Source: Phycisphaerales bacterium (GTDB taxonomy: Bacteria > Planctomycetota > Phycisphaerae > Phycisphaerales > UBA1924). From it: a DNA stretch of 64,000 nt. Location: contig JALHOJ010000004.1 in assembly GCA_022843045.1 (NCBI GenBank), positions 1-64,000 on the forward strand, given 5' to 3'. This document shows, one piece after another, positions 6,057 to 14,582 of this stretch. Position 1 is the stretch's first letter. Every line of letters starts with the position of its first letter. The notes below the pieces were generated by a model. That model did not search any database, was not told the DNA's origin, and saw nothing but the letters and a program-made list of their open reading frames with translations. A program made the position numbers and the translations under genes.

Positions 6057-8759
6057 CTACTTCCCGCGAAGCTGCTGGGCAAACCCCTCAAGTCGCTGGG
6101 CGATTTCGGGAGCACGGGACTTGCTCGCGGCGGTCATGAGGGGCTCGATGGCGCGGGCGTCGCCGAGTTTCACGAGGGCTTCGCCGGCGGACATGCGGGC
6201 GCGGTTTTCGCGGATGTTGAGCATGTCGGTGAGGCGAGTGAAGGCCCGTTCCTTGTCCTTGGGGTCGTTGCTGGCCTGGGCGAGGCGGACGAGGACGTCC
6301 ATGGCGGTGGCGCGGGTGCGGTTGTCGACGCCTGGGCCGGCGTAGAAGCTGGCGTAGTCCATCGCCTCCTTGGGCATGTAGTCCACGAGGCATTCGAGGG
6401 CGGTCTGGCGGGCGCTGTCGCTCTGGCTGCTGCTGTTCAGGGCGGCTTTCACCAGATCGAGGCCTTCGGAGACGCGCATGCGGGCGAGGCCTCGCAGAGA
6501 GGCGTTGCGGACGCGCAGGCTTTCGTCCTTGGCGGCGCGGTTGAGCAGGGTGCGCTCGGCGAGGGCGCGGAGGGAAAGGTCGTTGACGTTGGATTCGCGC
6601 GAGGCCAGGTCGGCGAGGGCGGTGCAGAGGGCTTCGCGGACTTCCCAGATGTCGCGGGTGGTCGTGACCAGCGAGGAGATGTCGTTGCGGGCGTTGCGGG
6701 CGGCGAGGGCGCGGATGGCTTCGACGCGCAGGAACGCGGGCACGGCTGCGTCGGCGGAGATTCGACGCAGAGGCTCGTTGCCGGCGGTGTCGGTGGACTT
6801 GGCAAGGGCGCGGGCGGCTTGGACCTTTGCAAGCAGCGTGGGGCCGTCCTGCGCCTGCGCGATCCACTGCTCGGGGCTCTGGGCGACGTCGAACGCGCCG
6901 AGGGTTGAGAGTTGGGGATTCACGGCGACGAAGACGGGCGGGCCTTCGAGATCAACCTCGAAGGAGTCGGTCCGGGCGGCGATCATGGGATCGATCACGA
7001 CGTCTGGACCCGCCGAGTTCTTGATGTACACGCCCATCGGGAATTCGAAGGCGGGGTTCTGGTCGTCGATCTGCTGGGTTTGCTCAACTTCGAAGCGGAG
7101 CTTGCGGCGGGCGGGGTCGTAGGTGAACTTGACGTTGACGCGCGGGACGCCCGGGCGCTGGGTCCACTGGTAGAAGAACTGCTCGAGTTGCAGGCCGCTC
7201 GCGTCTTCCATCACGCGGCGGAACTCGCTGGTCTCGACGGTGCTGTCCTTGTGCAGGTCGATGTAACGCTGAAGGCCGCGGAAGAAGTTGTCATCGCCCA
7301 GGCGGGCGCGGAGCATGTGGAGCGTCATCGCGCCCTTGGGATAGGGATTCGCGGCGCGGCGGAAGGTCTCCCAGGGGTGGGTCCAGACTTTGCTGACGAA
7401 GCCTTGGGCCTGAGGGGCGACGCCTCGGTCGGCGCTGATGACGCGGTCGTAGTCACTGAGCACTTCGCGCTGGTAGCCTTCTTCGCCATCGCGGGCTTCG
7501 AACCAGAGGGCTTCGCTGTAGGTGGCGAAGCCTTCGTTGAGCCAGATGTGTTCCCAGGAGTTGCAGGTGATCAGGTCGCCAAACCACTGGTGGGCGAGTT
7601 CGTGGGCGATGAGGCCGTCGAGATCGTGGTCTTTGGTGGAGTCCTTGGTGTGGAGGGCGGTGTCGAACATCGTGGTGGCGGAGGTGTTTTCCATGCCGCC
7701 GGCTTCGAAGTTGTGGACCACCAATTGCGCGTATCGCGCCCAGGGATAGGGCTCGTCGAGGAGCTTTTCAAAGACCGCGATCATCGGGAGGGTGTTGGCA
7801 TAGGTGTATTGGACGTCGTCGGCGCGGCCCGGGGGGACGTAGACGGGGCAGGAGAGCTTGATCTTGGTTTCCTTGCCGTCGATGATGCGGGGGAGCTCGC
7901 CGCCCACGTCCACGACATCGAACTTGCCGACGACGAGGGTGACGAGGTAGTTGACGTGTTCGCGATCCTGGACCCAGCGGAAGCGGTCGAAGGGGCGAAG
8001 GAGGGCTGGGCCGAGAGTACCTCCAGCGGTTTTGGCGCCGGGAGCTTCGCGGATGACGCGGGTTTGCTCGGCGAGATAACCGTTGCTGCTGGCGAGGAAC
8101 CCGGCGGGGACGGTGGCGATGACTTCGGTGGTGAGGCGCTCGTTGGGGAAGTCGTGGCTGGGGAACCAGTAGTGGTTGGTCTGGGGCTGGCCCTGCGTGT
8201 GGATCTGCGGATCGCGGCCTGGCCAGGCGCGGTCGGCGAGGGTCCACATGAGGCCGCGGGGCGGGTCGTTGAGTTCGTAGGTGGTGACGAGGTCGACGGT
8301 CTGGCCGGGTGGGATGGAGGGGACGAAGTTGGCGGTGTAGGTGCTGCCGTCGTGGGTGAAGGAGACTTGGTAGCCCAGGGCCGACGCACCGGTGATCTTC
8401 ATCGCGCTGGCATCGAGGGAGAGGGAGGTGACAGTTTCGGAGATGGGGGCGAAGCGGAGCGTCTGCGTGACGGTCGCCTTGGGGGTCTCCATGTCGGGGA
8501 TGAAGAGGTCCAGCGTCATGTGCTGGAAGTCGACGATGCGGTCTTTCTGGAAGTTGCGGAGGTCCTGGCCCGTGGCTTCATCGAAGCCGGGCGTGCCTTC
8601 GGCTTGCATGCCCAACAGGGCTTCGAGTTTGTGGGCGCAGCATGCTTCGCCGCCGTCTTCGGTGCCTTCCCAGGCGAGAGCGGCGGGCCCTGATGTGAGG
8701 GCCAGACCGGCGAGGAGGGCGAGGAGGAGGGCGGGATTGGGCGTGCGGGTAGGAAGCAT
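6057..8759 (-). CDS. Secreted M1 family zinc aminopeptidase with C-terminal repeats
   Basis: This 900-residue metallopeptidase removes N-terminal amino acids from peptides. A signal peptide covers about residues 1-28 (LLLALLAGLALTSGPAALA), so it acts outside the cytoplasm. The substrate N-terminus motif GGMEN is at 354-358. The zinc site is HELAH at 386-390, with the third ligand E409 in WLNEGFATYSEALW. From about residue 640 the chain is helical and repetitive (LRVRNASLRGLARM, ARAIEPLMTAASKS), as in HEAT repeats. The ATG at 8759 was preferred because the longer reading translates the 7-bp repeat array upstream. A second M1 gene lies immediately upstream on the same strand, suggesting duplication. 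Confidence 0.92.
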   Translation of the reverse strand: MLPTRTPNPALLLALLAGLALTSGPAALAWEGTEDGGEACCAHKLEALLGMQAEGTPGFDEATGQDLRNFQKDRIVDFQHMTLDLFIPDMETPKATVTQTLRFAPISETVTSLSLDASAMKITGASALGYQVSFTHDGSTYTANFVPSIPPGQTVDLVTTYELNDPPRGLMWTLADRAWPGRDPQIHTQGQPQTNHYWFPSHDFPNERLTTEVIATVPAGFLASSNGYLAEQTRVIREAPGAKTAGGTLGPALLRPFDRFRWVQDREHVNYLVTLVVGKFDVVDVGGELPRIIDGKETKIKLSCPVYVPPGRADDVQYTYANTLPMIAVFEKLLDEPYPWARYAQLVVHNFEAGGMENTSATTMFDTALHTKDSTKDHDLDGLIAHELAHQWFGDLITCNSWEHIWLNEGFATYSEALWFEARDGEEGYQREVLSDYDRVISADRGVAPQAQGFVSKVWTHPWETFRRAANPYPKGAMTLHMLRARLGDDNFFRGLQRYIDLHKDSTVETSEFRRVMEDASGLQLEQFFYQWTQRPGVPRVNVKFTYDPARRKLRFEVEQTQQIDDQNPAFEFPMGVYIKNSAGPDVVIDPMIAARTDSFEVDLEGPPVFVAVNPQLSTLGAFDVAQSPEQWIAQAQDGPTLLAKVQAARALAKSTDTAGNEPLRRISADAAVPAFLRVEAIRALAARNARNDISSLVTTTRDIWEVREALCTALADLASRESNVNDLSLRALAERTLLNRAAKDESLRVRNASLRGLARMRVSEGLDLVKAALNSSSQSDSARQTALECLVDYMPKEAMDYASFYAGPGVDNRTRATAMDVLVRLAQASNDPKDKERAFTRLTDMLNIRENRARMSAGEALVKLGDARAIEPLMTAASKSRAPEIAQRLEGFAQQLRGK

Positions 8760-8777
8760 GGGGCGATCGGGGAGCGG

Positions 8778-8847
<70 letters not shown>

Positions 8848-8884
8848 GAAATCGGTAGTATCGGGTGGGGTGGCCGGGTGGGCG

Positions 8885-10846
8885 TCAATCGTTGATGTTG
8901 AGAGACGCGGCGGGTTCGGCGGGGGCCGCGGCGGGTTGTTCGGCGGGCTCAGGAGTGGGTTGGGGCTTGGGGGGTTCGGATTCGCGGCGGTCGGGGCGGG
9001 TGGCACCGCTGGTTGGGTCGAAGGAACGGGGTTGGAAGCTGGCGATCTGGGTGATGGCGGGGTCGACGTCGACGCGGACGGGGGGTGCGCCCATGGGGAA
9101 GATCTGCGTGGCTTCGCGGGTGTTCATGGTGGCGACGACGGTTCTGGTCGTGCCTTCGGCGTCGGTGAGGACGAGGGGGACGCTGAGGACATACGCGGGC
9201 CAGCGCGGGGCGATGGGCTGGGTCTGGACGAGGCGGACGCGCAGGGCGGAGGCGCTTGGGTCCCAGGAGCCTTCGACGGTGACGAAGGGCATGCCGGGTC
9301 GCTTGCCAAATTGATCGATGATGCGTTCGAGATCGCGGCCGTGGAACTCCTCGAGGACGAAGCGGAAGTCGTCGGTTTCGACAGCCTTGCCCTTGAAGCG
9401 GTCGACGTACTCGCGGGTCGCGTTGAAGAATGCTCCGTCGCCCATGCGCTGTCGGAGGACGTGGAGGAGGAGCGCGCCCTTGGTGTACGCGTTATCCCGG
9501 CTGAAAAAGGCATCGTCGGGATGCTCAAAGCGGGACTCGATCATCGCGGGCTCGGGAGTTTTGTCTTCCCAGACCATCTTGCGGGAGGAGTTGATGTGGG
9601 AGCGGAGCAGGCCGCGGATTTCTTCTTCGTAGGTGCCTGAGGTCTTGATGCCTTCGCGGGCGGCCCATTCGTACCAGAGGGCTTCGCTGTAGGTCGCCCA
9701 GCCTTCGTTGAGCCAGGTGTGGTCCCAGTGGCGGCAGGTGAGGAGGTCGCCGAACCATTGGTGGGCGAGTTCGTGGGCGATGAGGCCGTCGGCTTCGGTC
9801 GCGCCGCGGTCGATGGTGCCGGGGGTGAGGAACGTTGCGCCGGTGTTTTCCATGCCGCCCCAGCGGAAGCCGCGGACGACGGCTTGGGCATACTGGGGCC
9901 AGGGGAAGGGCTCGCCAAAGAGCTCTTCGAAGCAGGCGACCATGGCGGGGGTGTTGGCGAAGACTTTGAAGGCGTCTTCGGTGCGGCCCACGGGGACGTA
10001 GGCGGGCATGGCGAGGCCTGGGCGGCGCGAGTTTGGCCCGGTGTTGATGTCGACGATGTCGAAGTCGCCTATGGCAAGGGTGATGAGGTAGGGCGCGTGC
10101 TCGCGGTCCAGGGACCAGTGCCAGCGCTGGCGGCGTTGGCCCGCGGTGCCTGGGCTGGCGGGCGAGGTGCTTTGGAGCGTGCCATTGGAGAGGACGTCGA
10201 CATCGGCGTCGACTGTGACGGTGACTTCGCTGGTGAGGCGTTCCTGGGGCGAGTCGAACATGGGGACCCAAAGGCTGTTGACCTCGGCTTGGCCTTGGGC
10301 GTGGACGACGGGTTTGCGGTCGGTGGCGTTTTGGGGGTCGTCGGTGGGCGGGGAGAAGGTGAGGCCATCGCCCTTGCCACTGGAGAAGTCGAGGTTGTAC
10401 TTGACGACGACGGTGACGGCCTCGCCTCGGGAGAGTTCCTCGGCGAGGGTGATCACGAGTTGCTTGTCCAGTTGTTCGAAGCGGGTGGGGGAGCCGTTGA
10501 CGCTCGCCGCGATCACGGCGGGGCCGTTGCAATCGAGGATGATTTCGGAGATGGGCAGGCCCTTGACGCGGCCGGTATGCGAAACGACGCCCGTAAGCAG
10601 GGGTTGGGAAAAGTCGGGGATGTCGAGTTCGATGGCGGTGTGGGCGAAGTCGATGGGCTGGTCCTTGCGCCAGGTGATGTTCTGGCGGCCATTTTCAAGG
10701 ATCAGGGCGGGGGGGAGCTTGGGTTCGTCCTCGCGGTCGGAGTATGAGGCGGGGGGGTGTGCGAGGGAGATGCCGGCGAACGCTGCCAACGCGAGCAGCC
10801 CCGAGCAACCGCGCACAATGCCCGAACGGGAACGACGATGAGCCAT
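8885..10846 (-). CDS. Secreted M1 family zinc aminopeptidase
   Basis: This 653-residue protein is a paralogue of the gene downstream. It has a signal peptide (GIVRGCSGLLALAAFAGISLA, ending near residue 30), GGMEN at 330-334, and the zinc motif HELAHQWFGD at 358-367 with the third ligand E381 in WLNEGWATYSEALW. It lacks the long helical repeat region of its neighbour and ends instead in a Pro/Glu/Ala-rich tail of about 45 residues, perhaps a flexible or wall-spanning segment. The ATG at 10846 was chosen because it starts the signal peptide; the longer reading has no conserved content. The two genes may be co-transcribed. Confidence 0.92.
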   Translation of the reverse strand: MAHRRSRSGIVRGCSGLLALAAFAGISLAHPPASYSDREDEPKLPPALILENGRQNITWRKDQPIDFAHTAIELDIPDFSQPLLTGVVSHTGRVKGLPISEIILDCNGPAVIAASVNGSPTRFEQLDKQLVITLAEELSRGEAVTVVVKYNLDFSSGKGDGLTFSPPTDDPQNATDRKPVVHAQGQAEVNSLWVPMFDSPQERLTSEVTVTVDADVDVLSNGTLQSTSPASPGTAGQRRQRWHWSLDREHAPYLITLAIGDFDIVDINTGPNSRRPGLAMPAYVPVGRTEDAFKVFANTPAMVACFEELFGEPFPWPQYAQAVVRGFRWGGMENTGATFLTPGTIDRGATEADGLIAHELAHQWFGDLLTCRHWDHTWLNEGWATYSEALWYEWAAREGIKTSGTYEEEIRGLLRSHINSSRKMVWEDKTPEPAMIESRFEHPDDAFFSRDNAYTKGALLLHVLRQRMGDGAFFNATREYVDRFKGKAVETDDFRFVLEEFHGRDLERIIDQFGKRPGMPFVTVEGSWDPSASALRVRLVQTQPIAPRWPAYVLSVPLVLTDAEGTTRTVVATMNTREATQIFPMGAPPVRVDVDPAITQIASFQPRSFDPTSGATRPDRRESEPPKPQPTPEPAEQPAAAPAEPAASLNIND

Positions 10847-11004
10847 GGTTGCGGAGCGTACGTCCGAAAGGTGGGGTTGGTTGGGGGCTTGGTGCGGGTG
10901 CGTGGGGGGAAGCGTCGGCAATCGCACACGGTCGCGCGGAAATCGGTGTGGAAAACGAGTGGGAATGCGTGCCTGGGTGGGGTGAACCGGGTAAGATCGT
11001 TTCC

Positions 11005-13152
11005 ATGCCTGCCGCGAGTTCGCCGCACCGGTCTGGTGCAGACATGGATCAATCGATAAGCAATGAGACACAGCAACCCGGGATGGCCCGGGGGGTGGTG
11101 AAACCGCGCCCGCCGGTGAGTCCGGTGGTGGTTGAGGCGGTTGAACCCGTGGCAGGGGCGGTGACGCCTCGGGATGGGCGGGGCGGGCCGACGCCGGCGA
11201 ACGCGGCGGTGGCGAGCGAGTTGTTCCGCGGGCATCGGCCGCAGGACCTTGCGGGGATGTCTCCGGGCGCGAGCGAGAGCGAGTTCTACAGCCCGTACCC
11301 GGACGGGTATCGCAAGGGGCATCACAAGTACGTGATCGTGCTGGGGACGGTCATGAGCGGGCTGGGGAAGGGGATCTTCAGCAGCAGTCTGGCGAAGATG
11401 CTCAAGGACAAGGGGCTGTGCGTCGCGCCGATCAAGATGGAAGGCTACCTCAACATGGATTCGGGTACGCTGAATCCGTATCGCCATGGCGAAGTGTTCG
11501 TGCTCGAGGACGGGACCGAGTGCGACATGGACCTGGGGACGTATGAGCGGCTGCTGGATCAGAATCTGACGCAGGCGAACTTCACGACGAGCGGGCGGAT
11601 CTTTGACACGATCCTGAAGCGCGAGCGCAAAGGCGAGTATCTCGGGCGGGATGTGCAGATGATTCCGCACGTCACGGCGGAAGTGAAACGCAAGCTGCGC
11701 GAACTGGCTGTGCAGGGCGATGGGCAGCGCCCGGCGGATGTGGTGTTTGTCGAGGTGGGCGGGACGGTGGGCGATTACGAGAACGGGTACTACATCGAGG
11801 CGATGCGGGAGTTGGCGTTTGAAGAAGGGCCTGGGAATGTGTGCTTTGTGGCTCTCACGTATGTGATCGAGCCGCCCGCGCTGGGCGAGCAGAAGAGCAA
11901 GGCGGCGCAGCTGGGCATCAAGCGCCTGATGGAAGCGGGGATTCAGCCGCACATGATTGCGTGCCGGGCGAGCAACGCGGTGGGCGAGAAGATCAAAGAG
12001 AAGATCGCGATGTTCAGCAACGTGCCGATGAAGCGGGTCTTCTCGATGCACGACCGGGACAGCATCTACACGATTCCCGAGGAGATGCGTGGGGAGGGGC
12101 TGGACCGCGAGATTCTGTCGCTGCTGAACCTGCACGATCGCGGCAATGTTGCGTTGGAAGATCAGAATCGCGAGCGATGGAACTCGTTTGCGCGGCGTTT
12201 GACTGCGCCCAAGCCTCGCGCGATTTCGATTGCGATTGCGGGCAAGTATGCGAACCTGCGGGATGCGTATGCGAGCATCGACAAGGCGCTGGAGCATTGC
12301 GCGGCGCATCTGGGCGTGGACATTGACACGCACTGGATCGAGACGACGGACATCACGGATCACAACGTCGCGAGCAAGCTGGGCGCGGGAGAGCCGCCGA
12401 TTGACGCGGTGATCGTGCCGGGCGGGTTTGGGACGCGGGGTGTGGAGGGGAAGATCGCGTGCGTGAAGTACTGCCGGGAGAACAAGGTGCCTTATCTGGG
12501 CATCTGTTTGGGCTTCCAGGTGGCGGTGATTGAGTTTGCGCGGAATGTGCTGGGCCTGAAGGATGCGAACTCGACGGAGTTTGATCCCAACTCAAAGACG
12601 GCGGTGATCAGCGAACTGCCCGAGCAGAAGCGGCTGGAGGGGCTTGGGGGCACGATGCGTCTGGGCGGGCAGGACGTGATGATCACGCCCAACACGCTGG
12701 CGAGCTTTTTGTATGGCAACCAGCCGAGCATTCGCGAGCGGTTCCGCCATCGCTATGAAGTGGAGCCGGCGTTCATCGAGCAGCTTGAGGCGGCGGGGAT
12801 GATCTTCAGCGGACGGCACCCGACGCGGCCGATCATGCAAGTGCTGGAATTGCCACGCGTGCTGGCGGCGAGCAGCGCGCATGCGGTGCGGACGGTGGCG
12901 GGCGTGGCGAGCGCGGGCGAAGACAAGCCCGGGATCACGCATCCGTACTTCATTGGCGCGCAGTTTCACCCGGAATTGACGAGCAGGCCCTTGCGCCCGC
13001 AGCCGCTGTTCATGGGATTGGTGGCGGCGGCGATTCACCGGCACGCGAATAGCTCAGGCAAGCCGATCAACCTGGCGGATTCGAAGGATCCGTGGGCGGG
13101 GGATATCAAGCGGTGGACGCCGAAGGCAGTGGCGGCGTTGCAGCATGCGTGA
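11005..13152 (+). CDS. pyrG: CTP synthase, divergent, with long N-terminal extension
   Basis: CTP synthase makes CTP from UTP using ATP and ammonia from glutamine. The synthase domain begins near residue 110 with the loop VMSGLGKG (K122), where most enzymes read VVSSLGKG. The usual LDPYINVDPG segment reads MEGYLNMDSG, but the neighbouring lysine, the CDMDLG aspartates and VEVGGTVGDYE are present. The glutaminase domain has the nucleophile C501 in GICLGFQ and H655/E657 in QFHPE. About 105 residues of Pro/Ala-rich sequence precede the synthase domain, so the length is 715 instead of about 545. ATG codons at 11044 and 11083 would shorten this. It is divergent from the M1 gene. Essential residues look intact, so it is probably active. 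Confidence 0.93.
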   Translation: MPAASSPHRSGADMDQSISNETQQPGMARGVVKPRPPVSPVVVEAVEPVAGAVTPRDGRGGPTPANAAVASELFRGHRPQDLAGMSPGASESEFYSPYPDGYRKGHHKYVIVLGTVMSGLGKGIFSSSLAKMLKDKGLCVAPIKMEGYLNMDSGTLNPYRHGEVFVLEDGTECDMDLGTYERLLDQNLTQANFTTSGRIFDTILKRERKGEYLGRDVQMIPHVTAEVKRKLRELAVQGDGQRPADVVFVEVGGTVGDYENGYYIEAMRELAFEEGPGNVCFVALTYVIEPPALGEQKSKAAQLGIKRLMEAGIQPHMIACRASNAVGEKIKEKIAMFSNVPMKRVFSMHDRDSIYTIPEEMRGEGLDREILSLLNLHDRGNVALEDQNRERWNSFARRLTAPKPRAISIAIAGKYANLRDAYASIDKALEHCAAHLGVDIDTHWIETTDITDHNVASKLGAGEPPIDAVIVPGGFGTRGVEGKIACVKYCRENKVPYLGICLGFQVAVIEFARNVLGLKDANSTEFDPNSKTAVISELPEQKRLEGLGGTMRLGGQDVMITPNTLASFLYGNQPSIRERFRHRYEVEPAFIEQLEAAGMIFSGRHPTRPIMQVLELPRVLAASSAHAVRTVAGVASAGEDKPGITHPYFIGAQFHPELTSRPLRPQPLFMGLVAAAIHRHANSSGKPINLADSKDPWAGDIKRWTPKAVAALQHA

Positions 13153-13178
13153 GATGAGTTCGGTGCGGGAGGGGAACC

Positions 13179-13790
13179 GTGAAACCGACGAGGTTTGAGC
13201 ATGTGTCGCTGGTCGAATCGACGCAGCATGGCTCGTGCTGTGTGCTTCGCTTCGCGACAGAGGGCGAGTTTCTTCCGGCTGAGGCGGCGGAACTGCTGCT
13301 GCAGCTTTGGGGACGGGTCGAGTCGCAATTAGCTGGCACGTGCGCGGGCGTGATGAACCTGCACTTTGCGATGGTGGACGCGGAGTTCTGCGGCGAGATG
13401 CTCGCCATCGCAATTGACTGCGGCGGGGAGCGGGTCGTGACGCACATAGAGCCATTTGGTCCGGGGAACCTGGACGCGAAGTGCAGTGACGCGTACTGCG
13501 CGGTGGACTTTGACACTGCACCGTTTCGCGGCGCGATCGAAGAGTTGGTTTCGATGCCCAATCTCGACGGCATCTGGTTGGGGGCGGCGAGATCGTTGAA
13601 GGTTGAGGCCAAGCTCGCGATCCGGTCCAGCCGGGTGTATGACCACGAGTTTGATGTCGAACGCCGGGTGACGGAGTTTCGCGAACTTGGACTGGATCTC
13701 TTGGCGTGGACGTCGCACGAGGGCGATGTGTTTGTGATGAGCCACGTCGCACATGAGCGTGAGTTGCTTGCGGCATGCGGGGCGGAGTGA
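13179..13790 (+). CDS. Hypothetical protein
   Basis: This is a 203-residue soluble protein with no signal peptide or membrane segment and no family that I recognise. It alternates hydrophobic strands and helices (for example MNLHFAMVDAEFCGEMLAIA near residues 59-78) and contains seven or so cysteines spread singly, not as a metal motif. It starts 26 bases after pyrG on the same strand, so it is probably co-transcribed with it. Its stop codon is followed after one base by copy B of the hairpin repeat. Coding is supported by length, composition and placement only. Confidence 0.65.
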   Translation: MKPTRFEHVSLVESTQHGSCCVLRFATEGEFLPAEAAELLLQLWGRVESQLAGTCAGVMNLHFAMVDAEFCGEMLAIAIDCGGERVVTHIEPFGPGNLDAKCSDAYCAVDFDTAPFRGAIEELVSMPNLDGIWLGAARSLKVEAKLAIRSSRVYDHEFDVERRVTEFRELGLDLLAWTSHEGDVFVMSHVAHERELLAACGAE

Positions 13791-13791
13791 T

Positions 13792-13827
13792 CGTGCCATC
13801 GAAGTCGGCTGAGGCCGACTTCGATGG
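13792..13827 (+). repeat. REP-like hairpin, copy B
   Basis: Bases 13796-13809 pair perfectly with 13814-13827 (CCATCGAAGTCGGC, loop TGAG). It is preceded by the conserved head CGTGC and lies one base after the stop codon of the plus-strand hypothetical gene. The next gene converges from the other side, so a 3'-end or transcription-separation role is possible. There is no T-run. Confidence 0.8.
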
Positions 13828-13868
13828 GAACCACAGTCGGTTGACGAAGGCCGAGGATGAGTCATCGG

Positions 13869-13890
13869 AGCCCTCCCTTACGGTCGGGCT
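13869..13890. repeat. CTCCCTKACGGTCG-type hairpin at a gene end
   Basis: AGCCC at 13869-13873 pairs with GGGCT at 13886-13890. The core CTCCCTTACGGTCG (13873-13886) matches, with one change, 20972-20985 inside the safE-like gene. It contains the stop codon (13878-13880) of the minus-strand gene, so the last residues of that protein are written by the repeat. Confidence 0.6.
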
Positions 13891-14561
13891 GCATGTTGCG
13901 TGAGGGCATCGACGGCGTCGAGCAGGATGCACGCGCTGAAGCGGTCGATGGTGCCGCTGACTTGCCCCCCGACTTGGCAATTGTGCAGCAGTGTCTGGGC
14001 GTACATCGAGGCGTCGGCGCGGAGGGTCGCGTCGAGGTCTTCGCGGAGGGACAGATCGGCGAAGACGTGGAGGGCCCAAGGGCGGTTGGTCGCGTTGTCG
14101 GGTTGGAGTTCGGCGATCAGCCAGCGGGCGGCGCTGTCGCAGCGGGGCGCGAGTGTGGGATCCAAGCGCGCGTGCCAGGAAAGGGCGTGAAGGCCGGAGA
14201 GTTCGGCTTCGGTCCACATTTCGATAGCCTGAGCATGCAGGCGGGGGAAGAGCGGGCCGGCGGCATCGATGAGTGTGCGCGGGGTTGACTGCTTCGCGTG
14301 CAAGAGCCACCAGAGGGCGGCATCGGGTTGGCGATGTTCCAGTTGGCGGGCCTGGTCGGCGGCGTGATCAAGGCCGAGGCCCATCATGTGTGCGAGCATC
14401 GGGAGATCGCAGGGGCGGCGGGCACCGAAGGTGTCGGTGAGACCTTGAGCCCATGCGAGCGCTTCGGAATGGCTTCGAGATGGACGCAGGAGCGGGGTGT
14501 CGCTCAGGGCTGGGGTCGCCGCGTTGCGGAGCATCTGGATCCATTGGGTCCGATCGAGCAT
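13878..14561 (-). CDS. Hypothetical helical protein
   Basis: This 227-residue protein is rich in Ala, Leu and His. It is predicted mainly helical and has no membrane segment, signal or motif that I recognise. Repeating short helices such as AALWWLLHAKQS and ALSWHARLDP hint at a TPR- or HEAT-like scaffold, but no repeat consensus is clear. It lies 21 bases downstream of the sigma factor gene on the same strand, so it is likely the third gene of that unit. Its C-terminus and stop codon are inside a hairpin repeat, so the native end may have been altered by the repeat. Confidence 0.65.
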   Translation of the reverse strand: MLDRTQWIQMLRNAATPALSDTPLLRPSRSHSEALAWAQGLTDTFGARRPCDLPMLAHMMGLGLDHAADQARQLEHRQPDAALWWLLHAKQSTPRTLIDAAGPLFPRLHAQAIEMWTEAELSGLHALSWHARLDPTLAPRCDSAARWLIAELQPDNATNRPWALHVFADLSLREDLDATLRADASMYAQTLLHNCQVGGQVSGTIDRFSACILLDAVDALTQHAARP

Positions 14562-14582
14562 GGCGTGAACGGTACGCGAAGG

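Noticed and set aside
10744-11004. Upstream extension of CTP synthase to a total of 802 residues
   Set aside because: It would overlap the start of the divergent M1 gene and adds only low-complexity sequence. ATG codons at 11005, 11044 or 11083 are better.
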